A DNA stretch of 64,000 nucleotides from positions 26,739,939 to 26,803,938 of the forward strand of contig NC_063257.1 in assembly GCF_019578655.1 (NCBI RefSeq). Reading direction: 5' to 3'. Shown in pieces: positions 37,201 to 47,411 of the stretch (the first letter of the stretch is position 1; every line of letters starts with the position of its first letter). Origin of the DNA: Ricinus communis. Taxonomy: Eukaryota; Streptophyta; Magnoliopsida; Malpighiales; Euphorbiaceae. The translations under genes and the position numbers were made by a program. A model generated the notes under the pieces. That model was not told the origin of the DNA. It did not search any database and saw only the letters and a program-made list of their open reading frames with translations.

Positions 37201-37853
37201 TGACAAAACAACCTCGTGGAAGGGGTAAATTTTTTAATATGAGAAAACAACCCCGTAATACGGGGATATAACCCCGTAATTTTGGTATATTTGTGAGTAT
37301 GAGAAAACAACCCCTTAAATGGGTTAATTTTATAATGTGAGAAAACAACCCTGTAAAAGGGGTATTTTTATCATTATAAGAAAATAACTCCGTAAAACGT
37401 GTATATTTATGAATTTGAGAAAACAACCTCATAATAGTGCTAATAATTTAATGTGAGAAAACGATCTCGTAACAGTGGTATATTTATCAATATAAGAAAA
37501 TAACCTCGTAAAATGTGTATTGCGAGACTAAGAAAACAACCTCGCAGAAGGGTTAAATTTTTTAATATGAGAAAATAGCCTTGTAGAAGGAGTAAAATTT
37601 TTTAATATGAGAAAACAACCCCGTAATATAGGGATATTTATAAATCAAAGAAAATAACTCCATAATTTTGGTATATTTGTGAGTCTGAGAAAACAACCCC
37701 TTAAATGGGTTAATTTTATAATATCAGAAAATAATCCCGTAAAAGGGGCATATTTGTCGATATAAGAAAATAACCCCATAATAGTGCTAATAATTTAATA
37801 TGAGAAAATTACCCCGTAAAAGTGGTATATTTATTAGTATAAGAAAATAACCC
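31255..37853. repeat. Satellite array, segment 3, running into the assembly gap
   Basis: Same 39-bp subunits and order as segment 2, with more local disruption. At 34200-34720 subunits are truncated and unusual (CTATATCCAGGATATTTATA). No super-repeat as clean as that at 22.2-26.0 kb was seen. The array runs directly into the N block, so its true length is unknown. Together with the other segments it covers about 16.4 kb in the window. Confidence 0.9.
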
Positions 37854-38353
37854 NNNNNNNNNNNNNNNNNNNNNNNNNNNNNNNNNNNNNNNNNNNNNNN
37901 NNNNNNNNNNNNNNNNNNNNNNNNNNNNNNNNNNNNNNNNNNNNNNNNNNNNNNNNNNNNNNNNNNNNNNNNNNNNNNNNNNNNNNNNNNNNNNNNNNNN
38001 NNNNNNNNNNNNNNNNNNNNNNNNNNNNNNNNNNNNNNNNNNNNNNNNNNNNNNNNNNNNNNNNNNNNNNNNNNNNNNNNNNNNNNNNNNNNNNNNNNNN
38101 NNNNNNNNNNNNNNNNNNNNNNNNNNNNNNNNNNNNNNNNNNNNNNNNNNNNNNNNNNNNNNNNNNNNNNNNNNNNNNNNNNNNNNNNNNNNNNNNNNNN
38201 NNNNNNNNNNNNNNNNNNNNNNNNNNNNNNNNNNNNNNNNNNNNNNNNNNNNNNNNNNNNNNNNNNNNNNNNNNNNNNNNNNNNNNNNNNNNNNNNNNNN
38301 NNNNNNNNNNNNNNNNNNNNNNNNNNNNNNNNNNNNNNNNNNNNNNNNNNNNN
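37854..38353. other. Assembly gap (500 N)
   Basis: Exactly 500 N, a common placeholder size, so real distance and even adjacency are unknown. Satellite lies to the left and retroelement sequence to the right. Confidence 1.
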
Positions 38354-39015
38354 CTAAGGCCTATATAAGCTAGTACAAATTTCTACGTAAAGTTAGGTTG
38401 AATATTGTTTATTTTAGAGTTAATTATCTTCTTTTGTTCTTTATGAACTTGGTGAATTTATCAAGTGAAGGCTTGATATTTTACAAACTTAGTTTAATCT
38501 AAACTTTTGTTTATATTAAACAGCCTTTAATTCTTTATAATTAAGGTTCTTAAGAACAAGTTATTTAAGGGTCTTGTTAGGAGTTAGAGTTTCTTTGCTT
38601 GATTAGGTGAATGATCCTTGGTAAAGACATCAACATTGAATATGATTTAGGCATAAGTTAGCCACGTTCGTATCAGTTATATTCTTCTTAGGACTTTGGA
38701 TATGTCTTTAAAACATATCAAATTCATATGCCATTTTCCAAACTATGATTAATCAATATTTTACTTTCTTTCAAGCCAAAATTGCTTGTATCTTCTGTTC
38801 TTGTTTGAATGCAAAACTTATCAATGAGGTGATCTATCCTTGTGGCATACTTAGAATTGGGGTTTAAGGAACTTAGTTTTCCTTAGGTTCTAAGTTTTGA
38901 TCATCTTACACTCTGATTAGACAATCCTAGGGTTTGATTTCAAGTTGCTCTTTGGATTTTCAAGTTAGTGACTTACGAATTCATAAAGATTAGAGTTCTT
39001 GGAGGTTCTTTAACA
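38354..39015 (+). repeat. Right part of a plus-strand LTR, including E-like sequence
   Basis: 38354-38675 is the reverse complement of the left part of repeats E2 and E3 (for example CATAAGTTAGCCACGTTCGTATCA at the E edge, versus the same word inverted at 40696). 38676-39015 is different sequence ending TTTAACA, two bases before a tRNA-Met-like primer site. The simplest reading is the 3' part of an LTR cut on the left by the gap. Confidence 0.5.
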
Positions 39016-39017
39016 TT

Positions 39018-39029
39018 TGGTATCAAAGC
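39018..39029 (+). other. Primer binding site, initiator tRNA-Met-like
   Basis: TGGTATCAAAGC differs by one base from the usual TGGTATCAGAGC and lies two bases after a TTTAACA LTR-like end. Only about 90 bp of leader-like sequence follow before inverted repeat D begins. Confidence 0.6.
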
Positions 39030-39117
39030 TTTTAGCTCTTGAATTAGGTTACTTATCCTTCTTTAATGTTATTTCATTATGTTATTTAAGTTTCCAAGTG
39101 GTTTGATTCGTTTCTCG

Positions 39118-39600
39118 ATAACAATCTTGATTGCCGCTTCCACATGCTTTCTCTAAATAGTGGTGTTTATGCTCTCCAAATAAAACCAAATACTAGACAA
39201 AGAGGAGTTGACTGATTAACAACTCTCGTAGTCCTAAATTTAATGAGTCAGAATAACAAAAACAAGGGTAAATTCATGTGGGCATACTTAATAAAACCCC
39301 AGCCCAAATTATATAATTATATGCATCCCAGACATTAAAACGCATGCATTCCCCCTTAGATTAATGGATAACTATATTATTTCTCCTCTACACATGCGAA
39401 TTTATGTCTCGTCCTGCTAGATCATCACGTTACGCCCTAATGCCACCGGTCAAGCTTATTAATTACATTCCCATGATTCCTTACACCAATCCTTGTGTCA
39501 TCAATAGTGCAAATCCTAAATTGGAATATTGGGGCTTCTCTGAACGATTGTGGACCAATCTTTTGGAAGAAAGAGAAAAAAGGCCTTTACTCTAGTATGA
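39118..39600 (-). repeat. Repeat D, inverted copy with internal deletion
   Basis: This is the reverse complement of D blocks from the plus-strand copies: GCTTCCACATGCTTTC, AAATAAAACCAAAT, AACAAAAACAAGGGTAAATT, CGTCCTGCTAGATCATCA and CCTTGTGTCATCA all match inverted D2 or D3. The part of D holding the ACTTAAGG block is missing near 39195. With D2 it forms the inner arms of a large inverted repeat. Confidence 0.65.
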
Positions 39601-39830
39601 ACTGAGCCATAGCTTCTAGGTCATGTCGCCCCCAATCTCCTTGTGAGTTGATCTGTTCGACCGTATTCCATCGGGTTTTCCATTTCTCTCGATCAAGTCG
39701 ATTCCATCTTGAATCGGTATAGATGCCACATTGATATGCTTAACACATGTGATTCTTCCCTCTCTCCGCTTGAATTTCAATTTAATAGGAGGGGACTTTC
39801 TTTGTCCCCGGTTGGTAATACTCAAACAAA
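39601..39830. other. Spacer between inverted D copies
   Basis: No coding or repeat signal recognised. It forms the loop between inverted D arms. Confidence 0.4.
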
Positions 39831-40695
39831 GGATTTCGAAACAACAAGAATCTTGGCATGCCCAAATATTCCAATTCAGGATTTGTACCATTAGGATCTC
39901 CATCCTTCCTTATTCCTCTAGTCCTGATGACGCAAGGTTTGGCATAAAGAATCCTCAAAACGCAATTGACAAGCTTGGCCGATGGCATTGGGCCTTAGCT
40001 TGATGATCAAGAAAAAGGAGATGGAAATCCACATGCGTAAGTGAGAAATCATGTTGTTTTCGATTAATACAAGCGTAATACAAGTTGAATTCGAGCTCTT
40101 TGATGTTTGAAATGCAGATAATGAAGTAATTTGGGTCAAACTGTTCTTAGGTAGGCCCTGGAAATTTACCCTTGTTTTTGCAAATGAATACTTAAGGATA
40201 ATGAGCGTATTATTTTAGTTTTCTACCTTGCGGGAAATCAAGTTATGAATTCTTTTAAGAACTTTTTAGACTTAATCAACACTCGTGCTAGCAAGCATAG
40301 ACTTATCCTCACGACCATCCTTTCTCTTGTGTTCTTTGTCTACCCTTGTGTTTAAATCAATTCCTTTGACCCCTTATGATTAGTCATATAGAAGAGAATA
40401 AAGAACTTTTGATTGCTTTCCTTATCGGATATGAAATCCTACCGATATTCTCTTTTTTTATTATTTTGTGTCTCTTTCTAATCTTTATCTAGTATGATGC
40501 TTTGGTTTTATTTGGGAGCATAAACATGAGTATTGAATGAAAGCGTGTGGAAACCGCAATCATAAGCACCAATCTAATGCTTCGACGAATGCTAAGAAAG
40601 AATAGTTGATTGTGTATTGATATCATTCTCCGAATGATCGCAGACGAATCTTTTGGAGGAAAGTGGGAACAACGAGAATCAAGGCACGCCCAAAT
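39831..40695 (+). repeat. Repeat D, copy 2
   Basis: It matches D1 and D3 in order: the GCCCAAATATTCC word (39858), CACCATTAGGATCTCCATC-like block, GCTTGATGATCAAG, TTACCCTTGTTTTTG, then GAATACTTAAGGATAATGAG (40189) and TCTCTTTCTAATCT. It ends at GGCACGCCCAAAT, where insert E2 begins. The left edge next to the spacer is approximate. Confidence 0.65.
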
Positions 40696-41561
40696 TGATA
40701 CAAACATGGCTAACTTATGCCAAACCTGTATTCAATGTTGATGTCTGAACTCTGGATCATTTACCTAATCAACCAAAGAAACTTTAACTCCCAACAGGAC
40801 CCTTAAATAACTTGTATTGAAGAACCTTAATTATAAAGAATTAAAGGTTGTTTAATATAAACATAAGTTTAAGTTAAACTAAGTTTGTAAAATACTAAGC
40901 CTTCACTTGATAAATTCACCAAGTTCATAAAGAATAAAAGAAGAGAATTAACTCTAAAAAAAAATATTCAGCAACTCCCTTTATATCGAAATTCACACTA
41001 GCTTATATAGGCCTTAAAGAAACCTAATTCTATAATGATAAGGAAATAAATAATAATAAGACTAGGAGTAGAACACCTAAACTAAAAGGATAACTTAAAA
41101 TGAGACTTTTAATAATTAACAAACTTCTTTCAATGAACAAATACTTTTAAAATTCCTCCAACCCTAGTCCATATAATAAACATGATAATTGGGCTTAAGT
41201 AATATGTAATGTCACCCATTCTTACGTATTGGACTCCAAATAGCTTGATTTGATTATCTTGGGCTTATCTTACCTTGATCATGCCTCCATATGTTGGATT
41301 GAGTTGATAAGAGTATCTTGAGGCCCATTATCTTGATTAAGCCTTATCCCACTTGGACTTTGAATCAGACTAGGATTCCTAGTGGAAATAGGATTCATGT
41401 CATCGCTTGAACTCCTAATATCATCAGAATTCCTTGCTGGATTAGGATTCCTAGTGGAATTAGGACTCCTTGTTGAAGTAGGATTCCTTGACCAAGTAGG
41501 ATTTGCATCATTATATTTCCTTATTGGAGTAGAGTTCCTTGTGCTACATGGGTTCTCATCA
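40696..41561 (-). repeat. LTR-like insert E2 within repeat D
   Basis: Edges are TGATAC...TCATCA (866 bp). It interrupts D at the same point as E3 does, whereas D1 (8180) and the start of D2 (39858) show the uninterrupted site. The interior includes AGCTTATATAGGCC, a candidate TATA-type stretch on the minus strand, and at 41380-41560 a degenerate repeat of GGATTCCTAGTGGAA-like words. TG...CA ends and the relation to the LTR at 38354 favour a solo LTR. The flanks (CAAAT, TAGAT) are only a poor target duplication. Confidence 0.55.
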
Positions 41562-41569
41562 TAGATATT

Positions 41570-44500
41570 TGATGGGCTCTTTATGCAACCTACACCTGAG
41601 GCAGTGAACCTACCGATGCAGCCTAGCACTAGTGAGTATCAAGGTCGTATCCCTGGAGATCGGGTGAACCTAGAGTTACTACTGTTTGCTATGTTATCTA
41701 GTCTGAAATAGGGTGTGAAAGTTCTAATGTACCAGCTAATGGATATGAGTGCAAATAAGTAAATGAAGAACAATGGATAATCAAAAGACAATTGCAAAGA
41801 GAAAAACAAACCCAAAAGGGAGCCTAAGTGATGGAATTCTAAAGATGGATTTTATGGATTGCCGATCTTGCTTACCCGTGCCTAAATCCTGAATTGAATC
41901 CCGGTTCCTCTCTCGAGCTTACCGGATTCCTAAACCTGCACTAACCTAATGGAATCTCTTCCTATCGGATTACTACAGATTAGTATTAAGTATGATTTAA
42001 AACTATTAAGAGTTATTAGTTCTTAATCCGGCGAGTAAATCAACCTTATCTCTAAGTGTTAACTACCAGTCCTTACTATTCAATGTCCAGTTGTAACAAG
42101 CATTTCTCAATGTCAAGAAACAACCTAATGAACAATTAATCCAACGTCTCAAATTAACTGAATCAAACTTTTATTACTGAATAGCAAGGAGATTGCAAGA
42201 ATGACAATTACAAAAACTAACAATTAAGCATAATCCATCAATAAAGGTGAACCCTAATGGATTCAAAAGATCTAGCTACTCATGTTCATAGTCAAAGCAA
42301 TTAAGGAACAAAATAAGGAAAAATAAATTAAAGGCATGTACACCCTTCTCTTTCAAGCTGAATGAGAAACCCTAAAATTGCAAATTCGAAATCTCAAACC
42401 CTAATTGCCTCTTGAATGCTCCCAAAGTTTGTCCTAATCTTCAATTCGATGTTGGAACAAGTGGAATCCCTCATTCAATTGATGAAATTGATCTCTCAAG
42501 GTCTACAATTGAGGTATAGGAAACAATTAATTAAGTGTGTGTATAACACCCCAACTCAAACTTCCCATTGAATAGCAATATATATATATATATAACTTTA
42601 TAAACATAATTTACTACTTAGTTACAATATACATTCATACAATTTAAGTGGCATGACATACTTAATATATATAAGAAATATTTATACAGTAGTTTAATTC
42701 ACACAAGTTCCCAAAATGCCCCAATGCTTTAGATAACTCCTCTGGCCCACCTGATAATATTGACTGATGCAAAAAGAGCAATGCACAGCTAAGGCTATCT
42801 ACAACTGCACTAACCTGAAAAAAAAAATTGCTAAGGAATGAGCTAGCGACTGAATAAGCATTTAATTTACTAAACTATAGTATATTAGGCTAGAATTATC
42901 AAATCTTTATCAATACAGAAAATTATACCAACACTTAACTAACAATCACAAAATTCTCATAAACATATAATTTCATCTCACGTAATGCAAATAATCTCAA
43001 ACTCAACCAAGTCAAATAATTCAATTCCACATTATTTCTATCAAATTAGGATCAGATGACTCATCCTTACATTTTCTCACATTTTTAAATTTCAGTAACC
43101 ACTTGACAAGACTATCCGCCCGGCTCAGTCTTGCCATCTCACATACTCGGGTAGCTATCCGCCCGGCTCAGCTTTCCCGATCACACAATATCCATACAAA
43201 AGTCATCAATCCTTAATCACAATCATTTCACTTCACAACACATCACAATCAATTCACTTCACAACACATCACAATCAATTCACTTTATAACAAGCCAAAA
43301 ACATAACTAATATCAACTCAGTCAACCAAGAAATTATCAAGTAATCAAACAGCAGTCCCTACTCAATATACACAAAGTTTAGTCTATTAAATACTTACCA
43401 GAAGTTATAGGATAACAAAGTAATCCTATTCTTTTTCTCTTACCACTTCCTTGCCTTTGGATGAACCTATTCACATATTCAATACAAATACAATTCAATC
43501 ACAAGGCATAAATATATATATATATATTTACTATCAATAAAATATCACATTTCAACAAAATAACATATATTCTAGATATTAATATGATGCATGAGATGAA
43601 TGACAACAAATCAACATATTTGTTGATGAAGGCAGCTTGTAGGTACTGACTTAGAAATTACACCAAAACTTATGTACAATTAATAAAAATCTCATATTTT
43701 CCAGAATTACACTTCCATTTTTATAGAAACCATAGCAGAAAGAATCACCTCAAAATCATTGGTATAGAAATAGGTATGGCATTTTCTATACAGCTGCTCA
43801 AATTTCCATCTAAACAGAATAGAAAAAAAGTTTCCTATTAAATGACCAATCAAACAAATGAATTTTCTGATGAAACTCTCCAGATATAAAGTTAACATTC
43901 TAAAGTTTCTATAGACACTAATTTTACTCAATTTAGACTTTTCTAGCTCAAGTTGTGAAACACACAATTAGCAACAAATTTCTGAATCCTAAGCCCGATT
44001 TCTGCTTAAAACAGTTTCGGGCAGGCCATATTAAGTTCAACATATCTCACGTTATACTCAACCAAAAATTATGAAATTTTTCAGACATATACTACATATA
44101 TAAATGAACAACTTTCATGTTTAACTCTCTGCTTGGTTCAGCCTCTAAATGCCTCAAAATGTCAGCACAAAAACCAGGTCACCTGCTGAACCAAAAACAG
44201 AGCAGCAGCAAAATCGAACCTCATAAGTTCCTACTCACTCAACAATCTGCAAAACCATTTTACAGAGATATTCTTGAGACATATACCTACAACTTTCATG
44301 TTTGAAAATTTTCGAGATAAAGCCTCTAAGGTCACGAAATCATAAGTGAAAAATCTGCCCAGAAATTTCAGCTTCAAGATCACAAGTAAAAGCATGTTTA
44401 CTTTTGATTAAACAATTCCAAAACACATAATCATCAACAATTTCATATCATTAACCCTAATTTACAGCAAAATCAAGCAATTAAAATTACTCACCTTTGT

Positions 44501-45452
44501 TTTCCTTGATTAAGAAAGCCCAAATCTTTCAAGCTTAAAAGAAGAATTTGATTTTCACTTACTAAAAGTTTTGTAGAGTTTGATTTGGAAAATCAAAGTT
44601 GAAGAAGGAAAGGAGAAAAATGAGAGAGACAAAGAAGAAAAGGAAATTGGAAAGCATACGTAGATAAGAACAAATGAAAGAGGTGGTATATTGGTGTGGA
44701 AATAGGCAAATTACAATTTAATCCTCTTTCTTTCTAACTTTTCAATTTAGTCCAAAATCATTACTTTTCAATTAAATCAATATGTAACTAAATAATTTAT
44801 TTATCTACCACATAATATAATAAAATAGATCATATATAATCATGATGCAAATGACATGTTTAATGACATGCTAATGAATATTAATTATTAATAAAAAGAA
44901 GTAAATAAATTTGGTTGTGACAGTGTGTCTTGGAATTGAGTCCAAAAATCGTCCCCCTTTTCAATTAGAATTCAAAAACGCCTATATAGTTGATTCAGCA
45001 TGGCCGAGTCCGGTGTGATGATTCAAGACGGAGTCCAGTGTCTTGAATCTGTGGAGTCTGTTGTGCTGACTCCTTCCAGGACGTGCCCAAGCCGGTGCTG
45101 AGCCACCACAGGCCGTGCCCAAGCCGGTGGTGATCCACCATAGGCCGTGGTGGAGGCCGTGGTGGCTACGGAAGTCGTGCTGAAATGGCACAATTGGGGA
45201 TAGCCTCTTGGTAATTCAGCACGGCCGGAGTCCAGGCCGTGCTCAACCCTCGGGGTGCTTGTTCTCGCCCAATTTTGATGGATTTTGCTCCGTAATCACA
45301 CGTATTTCCCTCGATTACTGATGGTGTCCTTCAAAAATGACTTGAAACGAGAAAGGAAACAAAAGACAGGTGATTCTAGCATAAAATGGGATAATCATGC
45401 ATAAAAATGTAAACAATCGGGCATGAAAACATGTGTATTATGATGCTTATCA
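41570..45452 (-). mobile_element. Solo LTR B2 (Athila/Tat-type) with target duplication ATATT, carrying nested solo LTR G
   Basis: Outer edges are TGATGGGC...GCTTATCA, flanked by ATATT at 41565-41569 and 45453-45457. Without G (42542-44922 plus one GTGTG) the LTR is about 1.5 kb, the size of B1, and it aligns with B1 throughout (CTACCGATGCAGCCTAGCAC, CTCTCTCGAGCTTACCGG, CACGGCC dyads at 45000-45245). Removing it rejoins E2 to D3, giving the same E/D junction seen at 47320. No internal retrotransposon sequence is present. Confidence 0.9.
42542..44922 (-). mobile_element. Solo LTR G (Tekay-like) nested in B2, target duplication GTGTG
   Basis: Plus-strand edges are TATAACACCCC...GGTTGTGACA (2,381 bp), flanked by GTGTG at 42537-42541 and 44923-44927. 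On the minus strand it starts TGTCACAACC and ends GGGGTGTTATA. The end should be ACA, so one terminal base has changed. Its layout parallels the Tekay LTRs at 50287 and 57418: a TCTCTCTCATTTTTCTCC-like leader, then TGGTTTTGCAGATTGTTGAG, a GAGCCGGGCGG repeat pair (about 43110-43175) and a GGGGTGTTA end. The open frames inside (43707-43967, 44117-44305) are not conserved domains. Confidence 0.85.
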
Positions 45453-46449
45453 ATATTCTTATTCATGATTTGAACCATTGGGATCTTCATCATTCCTTAC
45501 TCCTCTAAGGATGAGGACTTTTGATGACACAAGGATTAGCGTAAGGAAACATGGGAGCGCAATTGACAAGCTTGACCAGTGCCATTGGGGATTACCTTGA
45601 TGATCAAGCAGGATGAGACATAAATCCATGCATGTAAGGCAGAACTCATGTTGTTTTCAATTAATCCAAGCGTAATAATAGCCGAAATTCAAGCGCTCTA
45701 ATGTTTGAAATGCATATCATGAAGTAATTTGGGTTTGAGTGTTTTTAGGTAGGCCCGCGCGAATTTACCCTTGTTTTTGTTAAGATTGCTCATAAATTTA
45801 GGACTATGAGAGTTGATGCCCAATCAACTCCTTTTTTGTTCTTGATTTGACTTTAGTTTATTTATCTTTATGTATTTATTTATTCATATTTAGCATCTAG
45901 TTTCTTATGGAATGATAGCTTTTGCACTAGCAGCTGAATACTTGAGGCCACTAGTATATTATTTCAGTTTTCTACCATGTGGGAAATCAAGTTATGGATT
46001 CTTTGAAGAACCTTTTGGACTTAATCAACACTCGCACTAGCGAGCATACACTTATTCTTACGTCCATCCTTTCTCTTGTGTTTTTGTCTACCTTTGTCTT
46101 TAAATCAATTCCATTTGATCCTTACGATTAGCCATATGGAAAAGTACAAAGAACTTGTGATTGCTTTCCTTATCAGATCTGAAATCCTACCAGTATTCTC
46201 ATCTTTTTGTTTAATTTGTGTCTCTCTTTCTAATTTCTATCTAGTATAATGGTTTGGTTTTATTTGGGAGCTAAACACGAATGTAGAATGAAAGCGCATG
46301 GAAGCGGCAGTCATAGGCACCGATCTAAGGCTTTGACGAATGCGAAGAAAGAAAATTAGTTGATCATGTATTGATATCATTCTCCGAATGATCGCAGACG
46401 AGTCTTTTGGAGGAAAGTGGGAACGACGAGAATCAAGGCACGCCCAAAT
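45453..46449 (+). repeat. Repeat D, copy 3
   Basis: 997 bp from ATATTCTTATTCATG to GGCACGCCCAAAT. It contains all D blocks seen in D1 in the same order, and is followed by E3. It starts exactly at the target duplication of B2. Confidence 0.75.
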
Positions 46450-47320
46450 TGATACGAACATGGCTAACTTGTGCCAAACCTGTATTCAATGTTGATGCCT
46501 TCACCAAGGATCATTCACCTAATCAACCAAAGAAACTCTAACTCCCAATAGGACCCTTAAGGAACTTGTACTTAAGAACCTTAATTATAAGGAATTAAAG
46601 GTTGTTTAACATAAACATAAGTTTAAGTTAAACTAAGTTTGTCAATTACCCAGCCTTCACTTGATAAATTCACCAAGTTCATTAAGAATAAAAGAAGAGA
46701 ATTAACTCCAAAAAAAATCAATATCCAGCAACTCCCTTTACATAGAAATTCGTACTAGCTTATATAGACCTTAAAGAAACCTAATTCTATAATGATAAGG
46801 AAGCAAATAATAATAAGACTAGGAGTAGAACTCCTAAACTAAAAGGATAACTTAAAACGAGACTCCTAACAATTAAAAGACTTCTTTAAATGAATAAATA
46901 CTTTTAAAATTCCTCCAACCTTGGTGTATATAATAAACATGATAATTGGGCTTAAGTAACATGTGATATGCCGCCCATTCTTGAGTATTGGACTCCAAAT
47001 AGGTTGATTTGATTATCTTGGGCATATCTTATCTTGATCATACCTCCACATGCTGGATTGAATTGATAAGAGTATCTTGAGGCCCATTATCTTGATTAAG
47101 CCTAATCCCAATAGAATTTTGAATCGGACTAGGATTCCTAGTGGAAATAAGATTTCTTTCGTCGCTTGAACTCCTAATTTCATCAGAACTCCTTGCTGGA
47201 TTAGGATTCCTAGTGGAATTAGAACTCCTTGTTGAAGTAGGATTCCTTGAGCAAGTAGGATTTGAATCATTAGGTTTTCTTGTTGGAGTAGAATTTCTTG
47301 TGCTACATGGGTTCTTATCA
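46450..47320 (-). repeat. LTR-like insert E3 within repeat D
   Basis: Edges are TGATACGAAC...CTTATCA (871 bp). It aligns with E2 along its whole length, including the GGATTCCTAGTGGAA-like minisatellite (47130-47310), and sits at the same D position. E2 and E3 were therefore probably amplified together with D rather than inserted twice. Confidence 0.6.
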
Positions 47321-47411
47321 CCTATATTCTTACTCATGATTTGCACCATTAGGATCTCCATCATTCCTTGCTCCTTTAAGGACGAGGACTCCTGATGACG
47401 CCAGGATTAGC
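47321..47411 (+). repeat. Repeat D, copy 4, truncated by LTR A2
   Basis: It begins CCTATATTCTTACTCATG and follows D (TTTGCACCATTAGGATC, GAGGACTCCTGATGACG) up to AGGATTAGC, where the Athila-type LTR starts. The last five bases, TTAGC, are the expected left target duplication; the partner is not in the window. Confidence 0.7.

Noticed and set aside
19398..37853. Dozens of minus-strand open frames of 60-153 codons with LFSHIHKYT-like repeats, and a few plus-strand ones (MRKQPRKRGIFIN-like)
   Set aside because: They follow from a 39-bp period in stop-poor sequence, occur in several frames at once and break at every irregular subunit. No known domain.
15874..37853. CRISPR-like array (short regular repeats with varying parts)
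   Set aside because: The varying parts are themselves repeated in fixed order, there are no unique spacers, and this is plant nuclear DNA. It is a satellite.
15874..37853. Telomere-like repeats suggested by AACCCC words
   Set aside because: The plant telomere word CCCTAAA is not tandem here, and the period is 39 bp.
43707..44305. Frames of 62-86 codons within solo LTR G
   Set aside because: LTR sequence without domains. They look like chance openings.
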